From Selaginella tamariscina (taxonomy: Eukaryota; Streptophyta; Lycopodiopsida; Selaginellales; Selaginellaceae): a stretch of 64,000 bases of DNA. A program made the translations under genes and the position numbers. Below the pieces are notes generated by a model, which saw only the letters and a list, made by a program, of their open reading frames with translations, had not been told where the DNA came from and did not search any database. The stretch covers positions 1 through 64,000 of the forward strand of contig PUQB01000605.1 in the NCBI GenBank assembly GCA_003024785.1, in the 5' to 3' direction. Positions 49,859 through 60,055 of the stretch are shown here, one piece after another (the stretch's first letter is position 1; every line of letters begins with the position of its first letter).

Positions 49859-50767
49859 ATGCACTTAAAAGTAATACTTTATTTAAATTAAATTAAAAAA
49901 AAAAGTCTAAAATGTATGATCTTTTAGTTTATGCCAAATGAGTTATTTTCACATTTTCTTAAATTTTTGATGTTGACATAGGTAGACACCTTACCAGCTT
50001 CTACCACTTTAATATTTAAAACTCGGCAGAAGTTAACATTTTTACATTTAAAAGAAAAAATGTGTACTTATAAACTATAATTAGTTAAAATTGTTATTTA
50101 TTATATAATATACAATAGGGTTTTATTAAAACATACGCATGTAAACATTAGCGAACGCAGGGACAAAGTGCAGCAGCAAAAATCAACTTCATTAAATATT
50201 TATATCAATGTTATTGTTAGATTATTACAATGAATATATTTAATATTAGTTTTGCTTATTTCCATTCTAAAATATTCATAAAACATATTCATATTAACAT
50301 TAAACATATGTACTTATTTTTCTTATATTATAATATTAAACTTTATAAATTTAATAATTTTGAATAGACAATAAATTTAGGTATATACTTTTAAAAATTA
50401 AATTTCATAAAGAAAATAAATTAAACTGTAAACACGTTTCCTTAGAGCCATACCAGTTACATATTTTTCTGTTTAGAACATTATATTAATCGTATAACAT
50501 TAAAAAAAGGAAAAGCAAATAAAATGCACTACATGTACAATATATAGGCAAAATGAATCTAAAGAATTTTATTAATAATATTATTTAATTTACCCTAGAT
50601 TTATTTCAATCATTAATTTATGAATCCTAGTGAATGCTAAAATATATTTAAAAAAACCTTTTTAGACCATTGTATATTTTGGAAGTTATTAAAGCTATTT
50701 ATCAGCATGTATAGGTATACCATCAGGTTCTTACAAAACATCTTAGAGGAGTATATTATTCTAGAAG

Positions 50768-51253
50768 ATGGGTATTTGGGTGCAAGCATCTCTGCGCTAT
50801 GGATGTGTATTTGAACGCAGAGATTTCCTGTCAGTTTTGAAGGACGTGTATGAATCAAAACACGGGAAGAAGGATCATGAGGAGCAATTTCTTAAGGAGG
50901 GAGTGTCGTTTGAGATCTCTGATGGGCTAGATATGGAGGGATTGGCGTTCGAGCTCTTTGCAGAGCAGCCAATCAGTGCAAAGACAGCATCAATAGAGAA
51001 AACCAAGATAAGATACCTCACGGTTGAAGATTCTGTGGATGATGACGATGATGACTGCGTCTACCTTTACCTAGGCAACCGTGGATTCGATATGGAAGAT
51101 AAGGGAGGAAGTTTTGAGTACCTAGACAAGAAAGTGTTTCAAGTGAGTGACGAGGATATTGAGTATCTAAACAAGGAACTGGCCAGTGTGGGCTTACAGG
51201 GCAAAGGGTACCAGGATCCAGGCTGGATGTTCAAAAGTTCTTGGAGTTCTTAA
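50768..51253 (+). CDS. Unknown gene family, copy 5, the only copy with one uninterrupted frame
   Basis: A 161-residue acidic protein. The N-terminal block is ASLRYGCVFERRDFLSVLKD with VYESKHGKK. The middle is FEISDGLDMEGLAFELFAEQ, then a run of Asp (DSVDDDDDDC) and YLYLGNRGFDMED. The C-terminal block is FQVSDEDIEYLNKELASVGL, then QGKG. The ATG at 50768 may not be the true start, because related copies continue upstream after an acceptor-like AG and the frame around 50765-50785 differs by one base. In copy 4 the end reads LDVPKFLELL, whereas here a one-base shift produces a different last 17 residues. No signal peptide, membrane segment or known domain is recognised. Confidence 0.6.
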   Translation: MGIWVQASLRYGCVFERRDFLSVLKDVYESKHGKKDHEEQFLKEGVSFEISDGLDMEGLAFELFAEQPISAKTASIEKTKIRYLTVEDSVDDDDDDCVYLYLGNRGFDMEDKGGSFEYLDKKVFQVSDEDIEYLNKELASVGLQGKGYQDPGWMFKSSWSS

Positions 51254-53184
51254 TAAACAGATTTAAATTTGGAAATCAAATATAAAAAAGACGTTATCTT
51301 TTTTTATAGCTCAAAGGAATTTGTTTACAATTGTTAATCTAAAATTTTTATATATATTCACTATGTATTACACATTAATATATTAAACATGTAATTATTT
51401 AAGTAATTGTAACTCTCTCTCTCATATGTGTGTGTGTGTGCCTATTTTATGCTGTGCTTGCATGTATGTGTATTATTATATACTTACATCAGCATGAAAT
51501 GAATTGGAACAAAAAACATTTTTTATAAGTAATCTTGTTTATATGTGCATATGTGTTGTAAATTATGTGTAATAAACTATATTCAACATAAAGATTGTTT
51601 ATGATGATTATATAAAATGTTCCGAAAAGGTATGAGACAGTGGTGTATGTGTAATTATAACACGTTCTTAAACTAAAATATTTATCTAATATTTCAGTTA
51701 TTGACTCCTTTTAATTTATTAACTATATTTTAATTATTTTAAAATAATTTCCAAAACGAAAGTATATTATATAGTGGGCCCAAATGCACTAGTTAACTTT
51801 GTTAAAGTGCAATTAATCTGATTAAATTAGCCGAACGATTTTGTTACGCAATCTTAACTTTGTTTTTGTTAGATGATTATAACTGATAAAAAAGAATTAA
51901 TGAATTTTTTATTCTTCCTTAACCAAGGCATTCCCCTGAAATTGAACTTACGTGTTTTCTTTTCCGTACTTCTTCCATATGAGTAGTGAGTTCATTGGCG
52001 TCGTATGACCACTTATTCATAATATGTTTTTTCCTAAAAAAACCATATACAGAATGTGATGATATAGTTGATAAAAAGATAAATTAATTTCTATTTATTG
52101 CAACACTTGGGATTATATAACACATATTAACTTATATACTTGCGTATATATGTCATACATCTGTTTCTACGTAAGAGAGAGAGCTTACACACATTCCTTT
52201 GCCCAGCAAGTTCTACAACAAATACACAATGGTTATCATAATGAACGATTAAACCTTGAGAGTTTAAGGGAGTTAAGTAAAGATTTAGCATCTAATCGGC
52301 TGGCCAAAGACACTGCAACTGTGGGTGACCTAAACTAAAAATGAAATTAAAAGGGAAACTAGCAACTGAACAAAAATTAGGTTCCAAAAAATTGAATGTT
52401 TTTTAAATACTTTGCATTAACTTTTGAGTTTTGAGTGAGTGAGTGAGTGAGTCAGACTTTTATATAAAAATATATTTCTTATTATTAACAATTATTTACT
52501 AAATAGTGCAGAAACACAGTGATATATACATAATACCTGGTTTAACAGCAGGCTTATCTTTAAAGAAATGCTGCTCTGTAGAACTGTTTACAGATTTTAG
52601 TAACCCAGATATAATATAGGATCTATGCACAAAACATTAATACTAAGTAAACTGTTTTTATAATATTATTCTAATAATCTATAACGTATGCATAAGAATA
52701 CTGTAAAAAACGGGTGTGTGTGTGGTTGGGTGAGATACTCTTAGAAGTTTTATGTTCATGTGTAATATAATTATACTTAAATGTACATATATTAATAAGT
52801 ACAATATAAAAAAACCTAGCAAACAGGGGGACATGTCACTGATGCCTTAATTAAAAATTCAACATTTCTCATGGAGATTTCATTGGTAACTCCTTGAGCA
52901 AGTCCTATATAGTTATAATGTTGATATATATAAACAATATTCTACAGTTAATTACGTATAACTAGATGTAAATGCATATTAATAAAATCAATACTAAATA
53001 CATCAAATATAATTATTGCTAATATTAATAATTTTCTATGAAGTCTTTCCTATCTCCCATAAATATTTGTTCAATTGATGTCTTTGCGAATCTTAAAAAG
53101 CAGTCTACAGTGTTATTAATTATATCGAAACGAGCGTGTGTGGTGTGTGGGGGGGAAATGCGATTGTGTATATCTAGTATATGC

Positions 53185-53640
53185 TACATCTTCTTCTATT
53201 GCCAGCATTGCAAGAAGTTTAGCAGCGGTTTTCCTTAAGTTGGAATATGCTATGTTTGTATTCAGTGTGATATGAAGAATATTCTTTGGCACTTGTACTA
53301 CTGTGTGCTCAAGTAATAAATTGTCGACAGTACTTAGTACTTCGTGAGAATGTTCTTCCAAGTCACAATTATGTTTGGAGTTTAATCTGTTTGCAAACCA
53401 GAACATATGTGTGTGTGTATATATAGTGAGAAAGAGAGACACAAAGCAGAAACTATATGTGCTTGCACCGAAGTAAAAAAAAGACAAATGAATATAAAAT
53501 ATACATACATATACTGTACATATACAGTATATATTGTGTATGTATTTAATAAAATGCTTGCAGGAAACAGTTGATTAAGTCACAGTCCTGTGTCACGTGA
53601 AGAGATTGGCAACTGCATTTGTTAGGCACCAACATCTACA
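53185..53640 (+). repeat. Conserved noncoding module R, copy 5
   Basis: Contains CTACATCTTCTTCTATTGCC, GTGCTCAAGTAATAAATTG, GTTCTTCCAAGTCACAATTA, GTATTTAATAAAATGCTTGC and the ATTAAGTCACAGTCCTGTGT block shared with copies 3 and 4. Confidence 0.7.
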
Positions 53641-53777
53641 ATATTAGAGACCCTCCTAAACCACCTGACCATCTTCCAGCTGCCTCTAGTCCCCACACTA
53701 TGCTCTTCAACAAGGTTATCTCCTATCTTTCTAGGGAATATTCTTGCTTATAAATATATTAATTATGGACCATAACA
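53620..53777 (-). repeat. LTR of gypsy family B (minus orientation)
   Basis: The minus strand starts TGTTATGGTCCATAATTAAT and ends GGTGCCTAACA, with TGTT/AACA termini, about 158 bp. A purine-rich tract (GAGGGGAAGAT) precedes it, so it is the 3' LTR of a deleted element rather than a solo LTR. Confidence 0.6.
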
Positions 53778-53839
53778 ATCTTCCCCTCGTTGTCTTCAAG
53801 AACAATATAAACTTACTCAATTGGTTTCATATTGCTAGC

Positions 53840-54530
53840 CTTCTTATATATCCACAAAGAATCTACTTAGGCCTCATTCCTTGTGAGTATTCTCTTTAAT
53901 TGAATAATATCAAACATTGGGTGCACCCTATGTTATAACATTATCCCTCTCCCCTTAGCCTATAAAGATTACCAGTCAATTGGTATTACGAAGAGACTCC
54001 TATGCTATTTAATAAGGTGATCTTAATTTACTTAAGTTAAGTGATTCCACCAGTGGACCCTCTTTTGAAAGTGGATGCCCTCATCCACATACTCAAGGGT
54101 TGTTATTCTTACCTCCCTTTGTTAGTCACCCATGACAAGTCTTACACTAACAATCCCACAAGAATAACACCAGGTGCATCCTATGTCATAGTATTATCCT
54201 TCATCCCTTAGCTATAAAGATTAAGAGCTAATTAGTGTTACAAGAGGGCTCCTATATTACTTAACAAAGTGATCATGATCTACTTAAGTGAAGTGATTTC
54301 ACTAGGTAAGAACCATGACATTCACCACCTTATATCATAGCATTATCCCTCTCCCATTAGCCATAAAACTAAAGTAGAATCACTTGACTCATAAAGTCAC
54401 CTGGTTAAGTAGTATAAAAGCCCTCCTCATAACACCAATTAGCTCTAACACTCACCACCCCTTTGAGAGCTGGATGCCCTCATCCACGTATTCAAGGATC
54501 TCCCTCCATTGGTCACCCATTACAACCCTT
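53840..54530. repeat. Diverged tandem/inverted repeat block
   Basis: The text CCTATG-(T)CATA-(C)ATTATCCCTC followed by AGCTATAAAGATTA, GGGCTCCTAT and TACTTAAGTGAAGTGATT occurs at about 53930-54050, 54180-54305 and, partly, 54330-54400. A fragment of it also appears inverted near 54390-54430. Probably transposon internal sequence. Confidence 0.6.
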
Positions 54531-54799
54531 ATACTGGCAATCTCCCAAGGAGCATAGGAAGCCTACCCACTTCACCCATGATAGGCCTTATACTGGCAAT
54601 CCCCCAAGGAGCACAAGAAGCCTACCCACGTCACCTATGATATGCCTTATACTGGCAATTTCCCAAGGAGCACGTGAAGCCTACCCACGTCACCCATGAC
54701 ATTCCTTATACTGGAATCCCCCACAAGAAGCCTACTCACATCACCCATGATAGGCCTTATATTAGCAATCCCCAAGGAGCACAGGAAGCCTACCCACTA
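54531..54799. repeat. 59-bp minisatellite, five copies
   Basis: The unit runs from TTATACTGGCAATCCCCCAA through GGAGCACAGGAAGCCTACCC to CATGATAGGCC. Copies start at about 54531, 54590, 54649, 54708 (with a small internal deletion) and 54759. Confidence 0.9.
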
Positions 54800-54834
54800 G
54801 TTGTTGAGGACTTCGCATACTAGATGTGGGGTGA

Positions 54835-57360
54835 CTTAGGTAGTCTCGGTGGTCGCTAGGACGATATTGCCAAAGCCCAATACAAGAGTTTTGAGCCAGG
54901 GTTCAGCCATTACTTCGGGATGTATAGGAAGTGTTGTAGTAGCCTCTACCCGAACGCCACAAGGGTCTGTGTACCGATGGACTGAAGCTTCCCTCCTAAT
55001 GGTGTGTGGGCTTCCTCTAAAGAGGGAGCATGAAGAGGAGAGGGGGAAGGGAGAATTGAGAGGTGGGTATGGTAACAAAAGAGATATGTGTATATTGCCT
55101 CTTAGAAGTACAAGATGACCCCTTCCTTAAAGATGGCTGGAACAAGACACACAAGAAGATGAAAGGACCCCGACCCATTGTTTACCTCCCTGCTATATAG
55201 TGGGTTGAATGGTACTAGGACGTAGGACAAGTGGGACGGCACGCACAAGGGAGGTGCATTAAGTCAGTAGGTTAGGACCATGTCATAGGGTGGCAGCCCA
55301 GTGGGGAACCTTGGTGGTTGGTTTAGAAGATCGGATCTAGCTTGTTGTCAATGCCGCTTGACCATACTCGTTGTACATTGCGCACTCCCCCATTTGGCCT
55401 CCCTCTGGACCGCCGCTCGTTTGCATCTATTGGTCATCCGACGTTGGTCAAACCACCGTCGACCATATGCCCGAACTTGTTGGTGCGTCCTCAAGCATGC
55501 GTTCTTTCTCCCTAGCCTACACCATAGTGCTTGTGGTAGGTGGCAGCTTCATTCTCTATTATGGCCAACTTCAACTTCAGGGCAGCAATTGTTGCATCTT
55601 GCAACTCATTAGCCCCCTATAGCTTAGCTATGTTCCCTACAATGTTGCTCTTGGGTCTATGCTAGTTGTGCCTCTAGCTCCTAGACTTGCTCGAGCGTGT
55701 GTTATAGCTCTTGCTCCTTCATTGCAAGCAGTTGGGCCTATTGTTGAGCATGCTCCCCTAGCTCTTTGATGGTGGTTCATAGTTGGTCTTGCTGGGCTTC
55801 GGCTACTTGAACACACTCCTCCCCCTCGTTTTGCTGGAACGGGATGATCACTAGCTGCCCTTCTGGCATGGTTCCTTCCGGATGGGTTGTGAGCTTTGCC
55901 CTGGCCTAGACATCTTGATACCATTCTGTATACGTTGGTGCAGCTCTCGCCGACTGCTACCAACTTCCTCTGCTATGACATGCTTGTGTCGTGCCTGAGT
56001 TGGTCTTGAAGTCGTTGGAGACCATCATACCTACCCTATAGCTTGTTGAGGCCCATCACGAGTGAGCCCAGGCCTCCTCTACGTACTTCTGCCCATCTCC
56101 ATGATCTCCACTGTTGGACTCCTTAAGGACATGTTCCATGTATTCCTTGGCTTCCTTCAAAGCAGCCCGACACCATTCTATGAGTTTACCTATTATTGCA
56201 TTGTGCTCTTTGGCCACCCCATGAGGTTCAGGTTGTGTAAACCACTATAGCCTTCTTAAGTCGTCGAAGGCTTTGCGAGTTCGAGGGGGGGCAACGAAGC
56301 CCACTGCCCATTGGCATGGAAGTACTAGTAGGTATCGTCAAACACATCCTCAGAATCTCCCCCTCATCCTCTGGGTCGACTGGTTCTGTAGGGTTCTTGG
56401 CCGCTCCTTGCGGCACATGTGTCAAGTTCAGCAGTAACAGGGGGCCTATCGCCATAGGAACTGCATGTATGAGTTCCAAGGTCGGGGTCTCCATTCCTTC
56501 TTGCAGGGTTTCCTGAACCTAGGCTGTTCATGTTTTGGGGGATGCATTGTTCTTGCTCACTTCCATTACGACTCTAGAGGTTCCAACTGTTTCCCTTTCT
56601 TGCTTGGCTTTTTGCTCTCCCTCCTCCGTGTCTTCTATTGTGTCGGACTAGAGCTATGCCGATATTGGAGTGGTAGCTCAACTGATTAGGCTGACGGTCA
56701 TAATGCTGACTTGGCTGGCCAATCCACTCTGGATCTTGTACGTGGGTTAGAGCTGGGATCATGTAGCACCCAGGCAGCATGTCCAATCCACCGCAACTCC
56801 CTCCTAGGTGCTACAAAGGGCGTTCTCTAGTCACTTGGCAATCTGTCTCTCTATTCTGTAGGTGAACATGAAGGCTACGAGTGCCAAGAACTCGACTGCC
56901 TCCTTTCTTCTTAGCTCCACTACTAAGACCATCCTTTAGTAGTTGGATACTGTTGCCAACTCGTCGAACCCTACATAGAAGGATGCTCTGCCTCTAAGTA
57001 AAAATTGGAATCCTGATCACTTGGTCTCATCGGTTTTCTAGCTGCATGGATTGGATGAAGTGTCTAGCTATCTCGGTGAACCCAAGGAAGGTTGAAGAAC
57101 TCGAGTAGGTGCATCTCCCATATGTCGAGTCGCTCGATCAATCCTTAAATCTGAAGTATCGAGGTGCGATGAGCTCTATTGTCCTCTCCTGGCCTCCATA
57201 GGATACCCAAATATTCTGAATGACTGTTGGCTTTGTGTGTTCGGTTCATTCCATCGTCATGGAGATAGAGGAGTGTTGGATTGTTTTGTTGGGAGGTGGC
57301 AGTCCTACTATAGAGAGAAAGATGTGCGTCCTATTTGTACCCTTATTATCCTTTTAAGGG
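54835..57360 (-). other. GC-richer degenerate retrotransposon-like sequence
   Basis: This stretch is markedly less AT-rich than most of the window. Minus-strand text between 55450 and 55960 is rich in Ala, Arg, Glu and Gln (LEAQLA-like, CNEGARAITHARASLGARGT), as in retroelement gag linkers. No intact frame or diagnostic motif is seen. Best read as decayed transposon sequence. Confidence 0.35.
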
Positions 57361-57369
57361 TGTTGGCGG

Positions 57370-57547
57370 TGTCATAGTTCTAACCTGGTGGGTTGACTAA
57401 CCTGGTTAAAGATTGTGGGATATGTGGGATATTTAGGCAAAAGACCAAGCGGACCTGGGTCATCATAACCAGGGGCCCTCTCATAAATACCAAATTGGCC
57501 CTTTGCATAATTGGTTTAAGGGGAGGAACTGCCAATAAAGGGACTTG
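57370..57547 (+). repeat. Truncated copy of the 58025-58187 LTR-like sequence
   Basis: Shares TGTCATAGTTCTAACCTGGT, GATTGTGGGATATGTGGG, GACCAAGCGGACCTGGGTCA and CCAGGGGCCCTCTCATAAA with the second copy, then diverges after TTGGTTTAAGGGGAGG. Confidence 0.8.
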
Positions 57548-57579
57548 CACTTCGAATTGATGGTGATTAATTTGATCGC

Positions 57580-58024
57580 TTATCAAACCTTATGAACCCA
57601 GACTTTGGAGGAAAACTCCTTGGTTTAGGTTTGCTTCCTCCCCTTATTGTACAAGTCTTTTAACGACATACCATAAGTAACCTTTTGAGCTACCTCTTGA
57701 CATTTTTGATAGCTTGTTGGCCTGTACCTTAGGATTTCTTTTGCGTTTTCCTCATTCAAAATGGCCATGAAGCAACTTTGAGCTTCATCATCACTCATGT
57801 TCGGGACCAAATGCCATACACTTTCAAACGATAGACATGGTCCACCGGGTTTCCCTCAACTCCTATTTACAAGCTATCAAATCAACACACAATCACAACC
57901 CAAGGTCATCCGGCATATATTGCTTTTTGATTCTCTTTTCATGTGCTTCCAATTGTTTCGATATTCAGGTTCACCTTCAACTATTTGCCACCAAGTCTTA
58001 GCTTCTCCTTTGAGAAACTACTTG
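57580..58024 (-). pseudogene. gag: Gag-like remnant
   Basis: Minus-strand FLKGEAKTWWQIVEGE at about 57970-58022 is a typical retrotransposon gag phrase. Further down is MSDDEAQSCFMAILNEENAK with YRPTSYQKCQEVAQKVTYGM (57650-57800). The fragment stops exactly where the LTR-like sequence at 58025 begins, so it was probably interrupted by that insertion. Confidence 0.5.
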
Positions 58025-58225
58025 TGTCATAGTTCTAACCTGGTGAGTTGACTACCTGGGTAAAGATTGTGGGATATGTGGGCAAAAAGACCAAGCGGAC
58101 CTGGGTCATCATGACCAGGGGCCCTCTCATAAACACCAATTGGCCCTTTGCCTAGTTGGTATAAGGGGAGAGGGAAAGGTTGTGACATTTGGTATCGGAG
58201 CGGTCCCGGGTTCGATTCTCATTAG
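58025..58225 (+). mobile_element. Short LTR with primer-binding-like site (or tRNA-derived SINE)
   Basis: 58025-58187 starts TGTCATAG and ends GGTTGTGACA (TGTCA/TGACA termini). It is followed by TTTGGTATCGGAGC (58188-58202), close to the plant initiator-tRNA primer site TGGTATCAGAGC. The next bases GGTCCCGGGTTCGATTCTC contain a tRNA B-box-like GGTTCGATTC, and CCTAGTTGGTATAAGG upstream resembles an A box, so a SINE is an alternative. Confidence 0.55.
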
Positions 58226-58640
58226 GGATGAACTTTGAGTAAAGTTCACGCCACTAAGGTTGGCGCACTTGTCCTTGCCTAACTAAACCCCTCGATCACA
58301 TGTGTACAGCCAAGCGGCTCTGTGAACGCCTCTGATGCACGTTGTAACTAAAGTGGGCATGATACGTGAAAATGGGAATATAAAATAAATTACTAATTAA
58401 TACTTAAGTTTTAATTATTAATTAATCATTTAATTAATATGTAATTAAGCCTTAAATATTAATTAATTAATTAATTAATCCTTCAATAACCTTACTTAGT
58501 AAGGAATATTCCTAAAATATCTTAGAATATTCATATTATTCTAAAAATAGTTTACAATAATGAAGAAATACTATCAAACATAATTACAAATGAAATCATT
58601 TTCTTATCAACATGTTAATTTTTTATAAATACTTTCTTCT
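58226..58640. other. Intergenic, becoming AT-rich
   Basis: 58226-58360 may be internal sequence of the short LTR element. 58380-58640 is AT-rich with TTAATTAAT words, next to the 3' end of the HAD-like gene. Confidence 0.5.
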
Positions 58641-58641
58641 A

Positions 58642-59873
58642 TCATACAAAGAAATCTTTTATTTTGTCTAAATCATCACTCTCCGGATTAATCAAATCAT
58701 TTTGGTCAATATCTTGATGTTGTTGCCACCACTTAACACTCTCACGAATGCAATTGGGAGTTGCCATCCTTGTTAATACATAAGATGTGATAAGAGAAGG
58801 TCTGCATAAAGGCTCATCTAAAAACTGACGTTCCTTAAGAATAATATTATAAAGCGCCCGGTTGCTATCCTTCATTTTATAAAATTCAATATCACGAGAA
58901 AGAAAAGCTTCAGGAAATGTATGATACGGTGGATACTGCTCACAAAAATTTTCGAGATTCTTCTTTCTGAGGCACGTATCCAAGTAGTTCACTAGCTCAT
59001 CCATGATATCGGTATCAGAATATGGATCGAAAGTGATTGGATGAATACAAGCAATGTTTTGGTTGAGCATAGCCTTCTGAGGAGAGTCGTCTACTACTAA
59101 TCTGTGCGTTCTTCATTATCCTTAAGCGACTGATCTCCCCATGAGTCCCAATTATTCTTTCATTCTTGAAGAAGTATGGCTTGCTTTCCTTTCTTATATT
59201 GTGAAATTCGAGAGGTTTATAACATATTCGCTGGTCAAAAATCCAATCTTTACGAATCACCTCTTCTGCAACACTACAATGTTTCTTAAGTAAATTCAAC
59301 AGCGGTGTTAAGTTATGAATCTGCATGCATGACCAAATCCCCACAAGCGCACCCATCTCCTTAAGCTTTTGAAAGAGACGATCCAACCCTGGACGAAAAA
59401 TAATATCATATCGAAATTTACCATGACAAGGAATGAAATCTCCTTGTTTGATTTCTTTTTTCTATCCTCGGGCCTTTGTCGATGAAGCAGAACACCATTG
59501 ACATCCAACAACACAATATGGCCATGAGTAACATGAGATAGCGTTGCCTCTTGAATACTTTGCAAATCACTTGTTTGCTCCCTTTCACATTTATCCGTTG
59601 CCACTATCTCGTTGCCTATCCCTTCATCATTTAATTGTACATCATCCTTACAAGATTCAGATATTGCATGCGCTGAAGAAATTGATTTCGGAACTGAAGC
59701 CAATAAAAATGATGATGAAGTGGCCCCCATGGTAACGATGTTTTGAGCTGCATTATTATCCATTTCCTGCATGAACTCTGTCATTCTGACATGTGGCACA
59801 AGAAATTGTCGCCAAACCCCTCTCTTACCTCATGCAATGCTGAAAATCCATGTTCTCAATTATTTCATTACAT
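58642..59873 (-). CDS. FCP1/NIF-type HAD phosphatase-like protein
   Basis: A possible first exon at 59829-59873 (NEIIENMDFQHCMR, then GTAAGAG) joins 58642-59785 after a CAG acceptor. The N-terminal 80 residues are Ser/Asp/Glu-rich and unrecognised. Then comes HIVLLDVNGVLLHRQRP (motif I), CHGKFRYDIIFRPGLDRLFQ, GALVGIWSCMQIHNLTPLL (motif II region), IFDQRICYKPLEF with KPYFFKN, and VVDDSPQKAMLNQNIACIHP (motif IV). This is the FCP1/CTD-phosphatase fold, followed by a roughly 120-residue C-terminal extension. Motif I has D-V-N where phosphatases have DxD, so the general acid is Asn. One-base frame breaks are needed near 59450 and 59085. It lies about 180 bp (first exon) or 270 bp (main exon) downstream of the ParB/methyltransferase-like gene on the same strand. 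CTD-type phosphatases act on RNA polymerase II or signalling proteins; activity here is uncertain. Confidence 0.7.
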
Positions 59874-60055
59874 CTGCAAAATGATAATTAGCTGACCTTA
59901 AAATTATCAAGGTATATTATTTACCTTGTTAATGTGTGACCCATGTTTGAACTAAAAGCTTCATTAATCCTTGAGAATTTATTTTCTGTACAAATATAAA
60001 AGAAATATACAAAAATGCCTTATGTTACACTCATTTACAACTATTCATCACTCTA

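Larger units (their letters stand above)
51640..53790 (-). repeat. Right arm of the large inverted repeat
   Basis: Reverse complement of about 47430-49610. The arm includes a short plus-strand open stretch (52150-52338) that is present in other copies only as broken text, so it is probably not a gene. Confidence 0.75.

Noticed and set aside
52150-52338. 62-residue open stretch in the right inverted-repeat arm
   Set aside because: The equivalent sequence in the two other copies of the block (43560-43750 and 48890-49060) is broken, and no family is recognised.
55301-55622. Plus-strand open frames in the GC-richer block at 55.3-55.6 kb
   Set aside because: They lie antisense to retroelement-like minus-strand text, with no motif and no conservation signal that I can see.
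56660-56735. tRNA-like stretch GGTAGCTCAACTGATTAGG
   Set aside because: Resembles a D-arm/A box, but no anticodon stem, T-arm or acceptor pairing can be formed with the following bases. At best a SINE head or chance.
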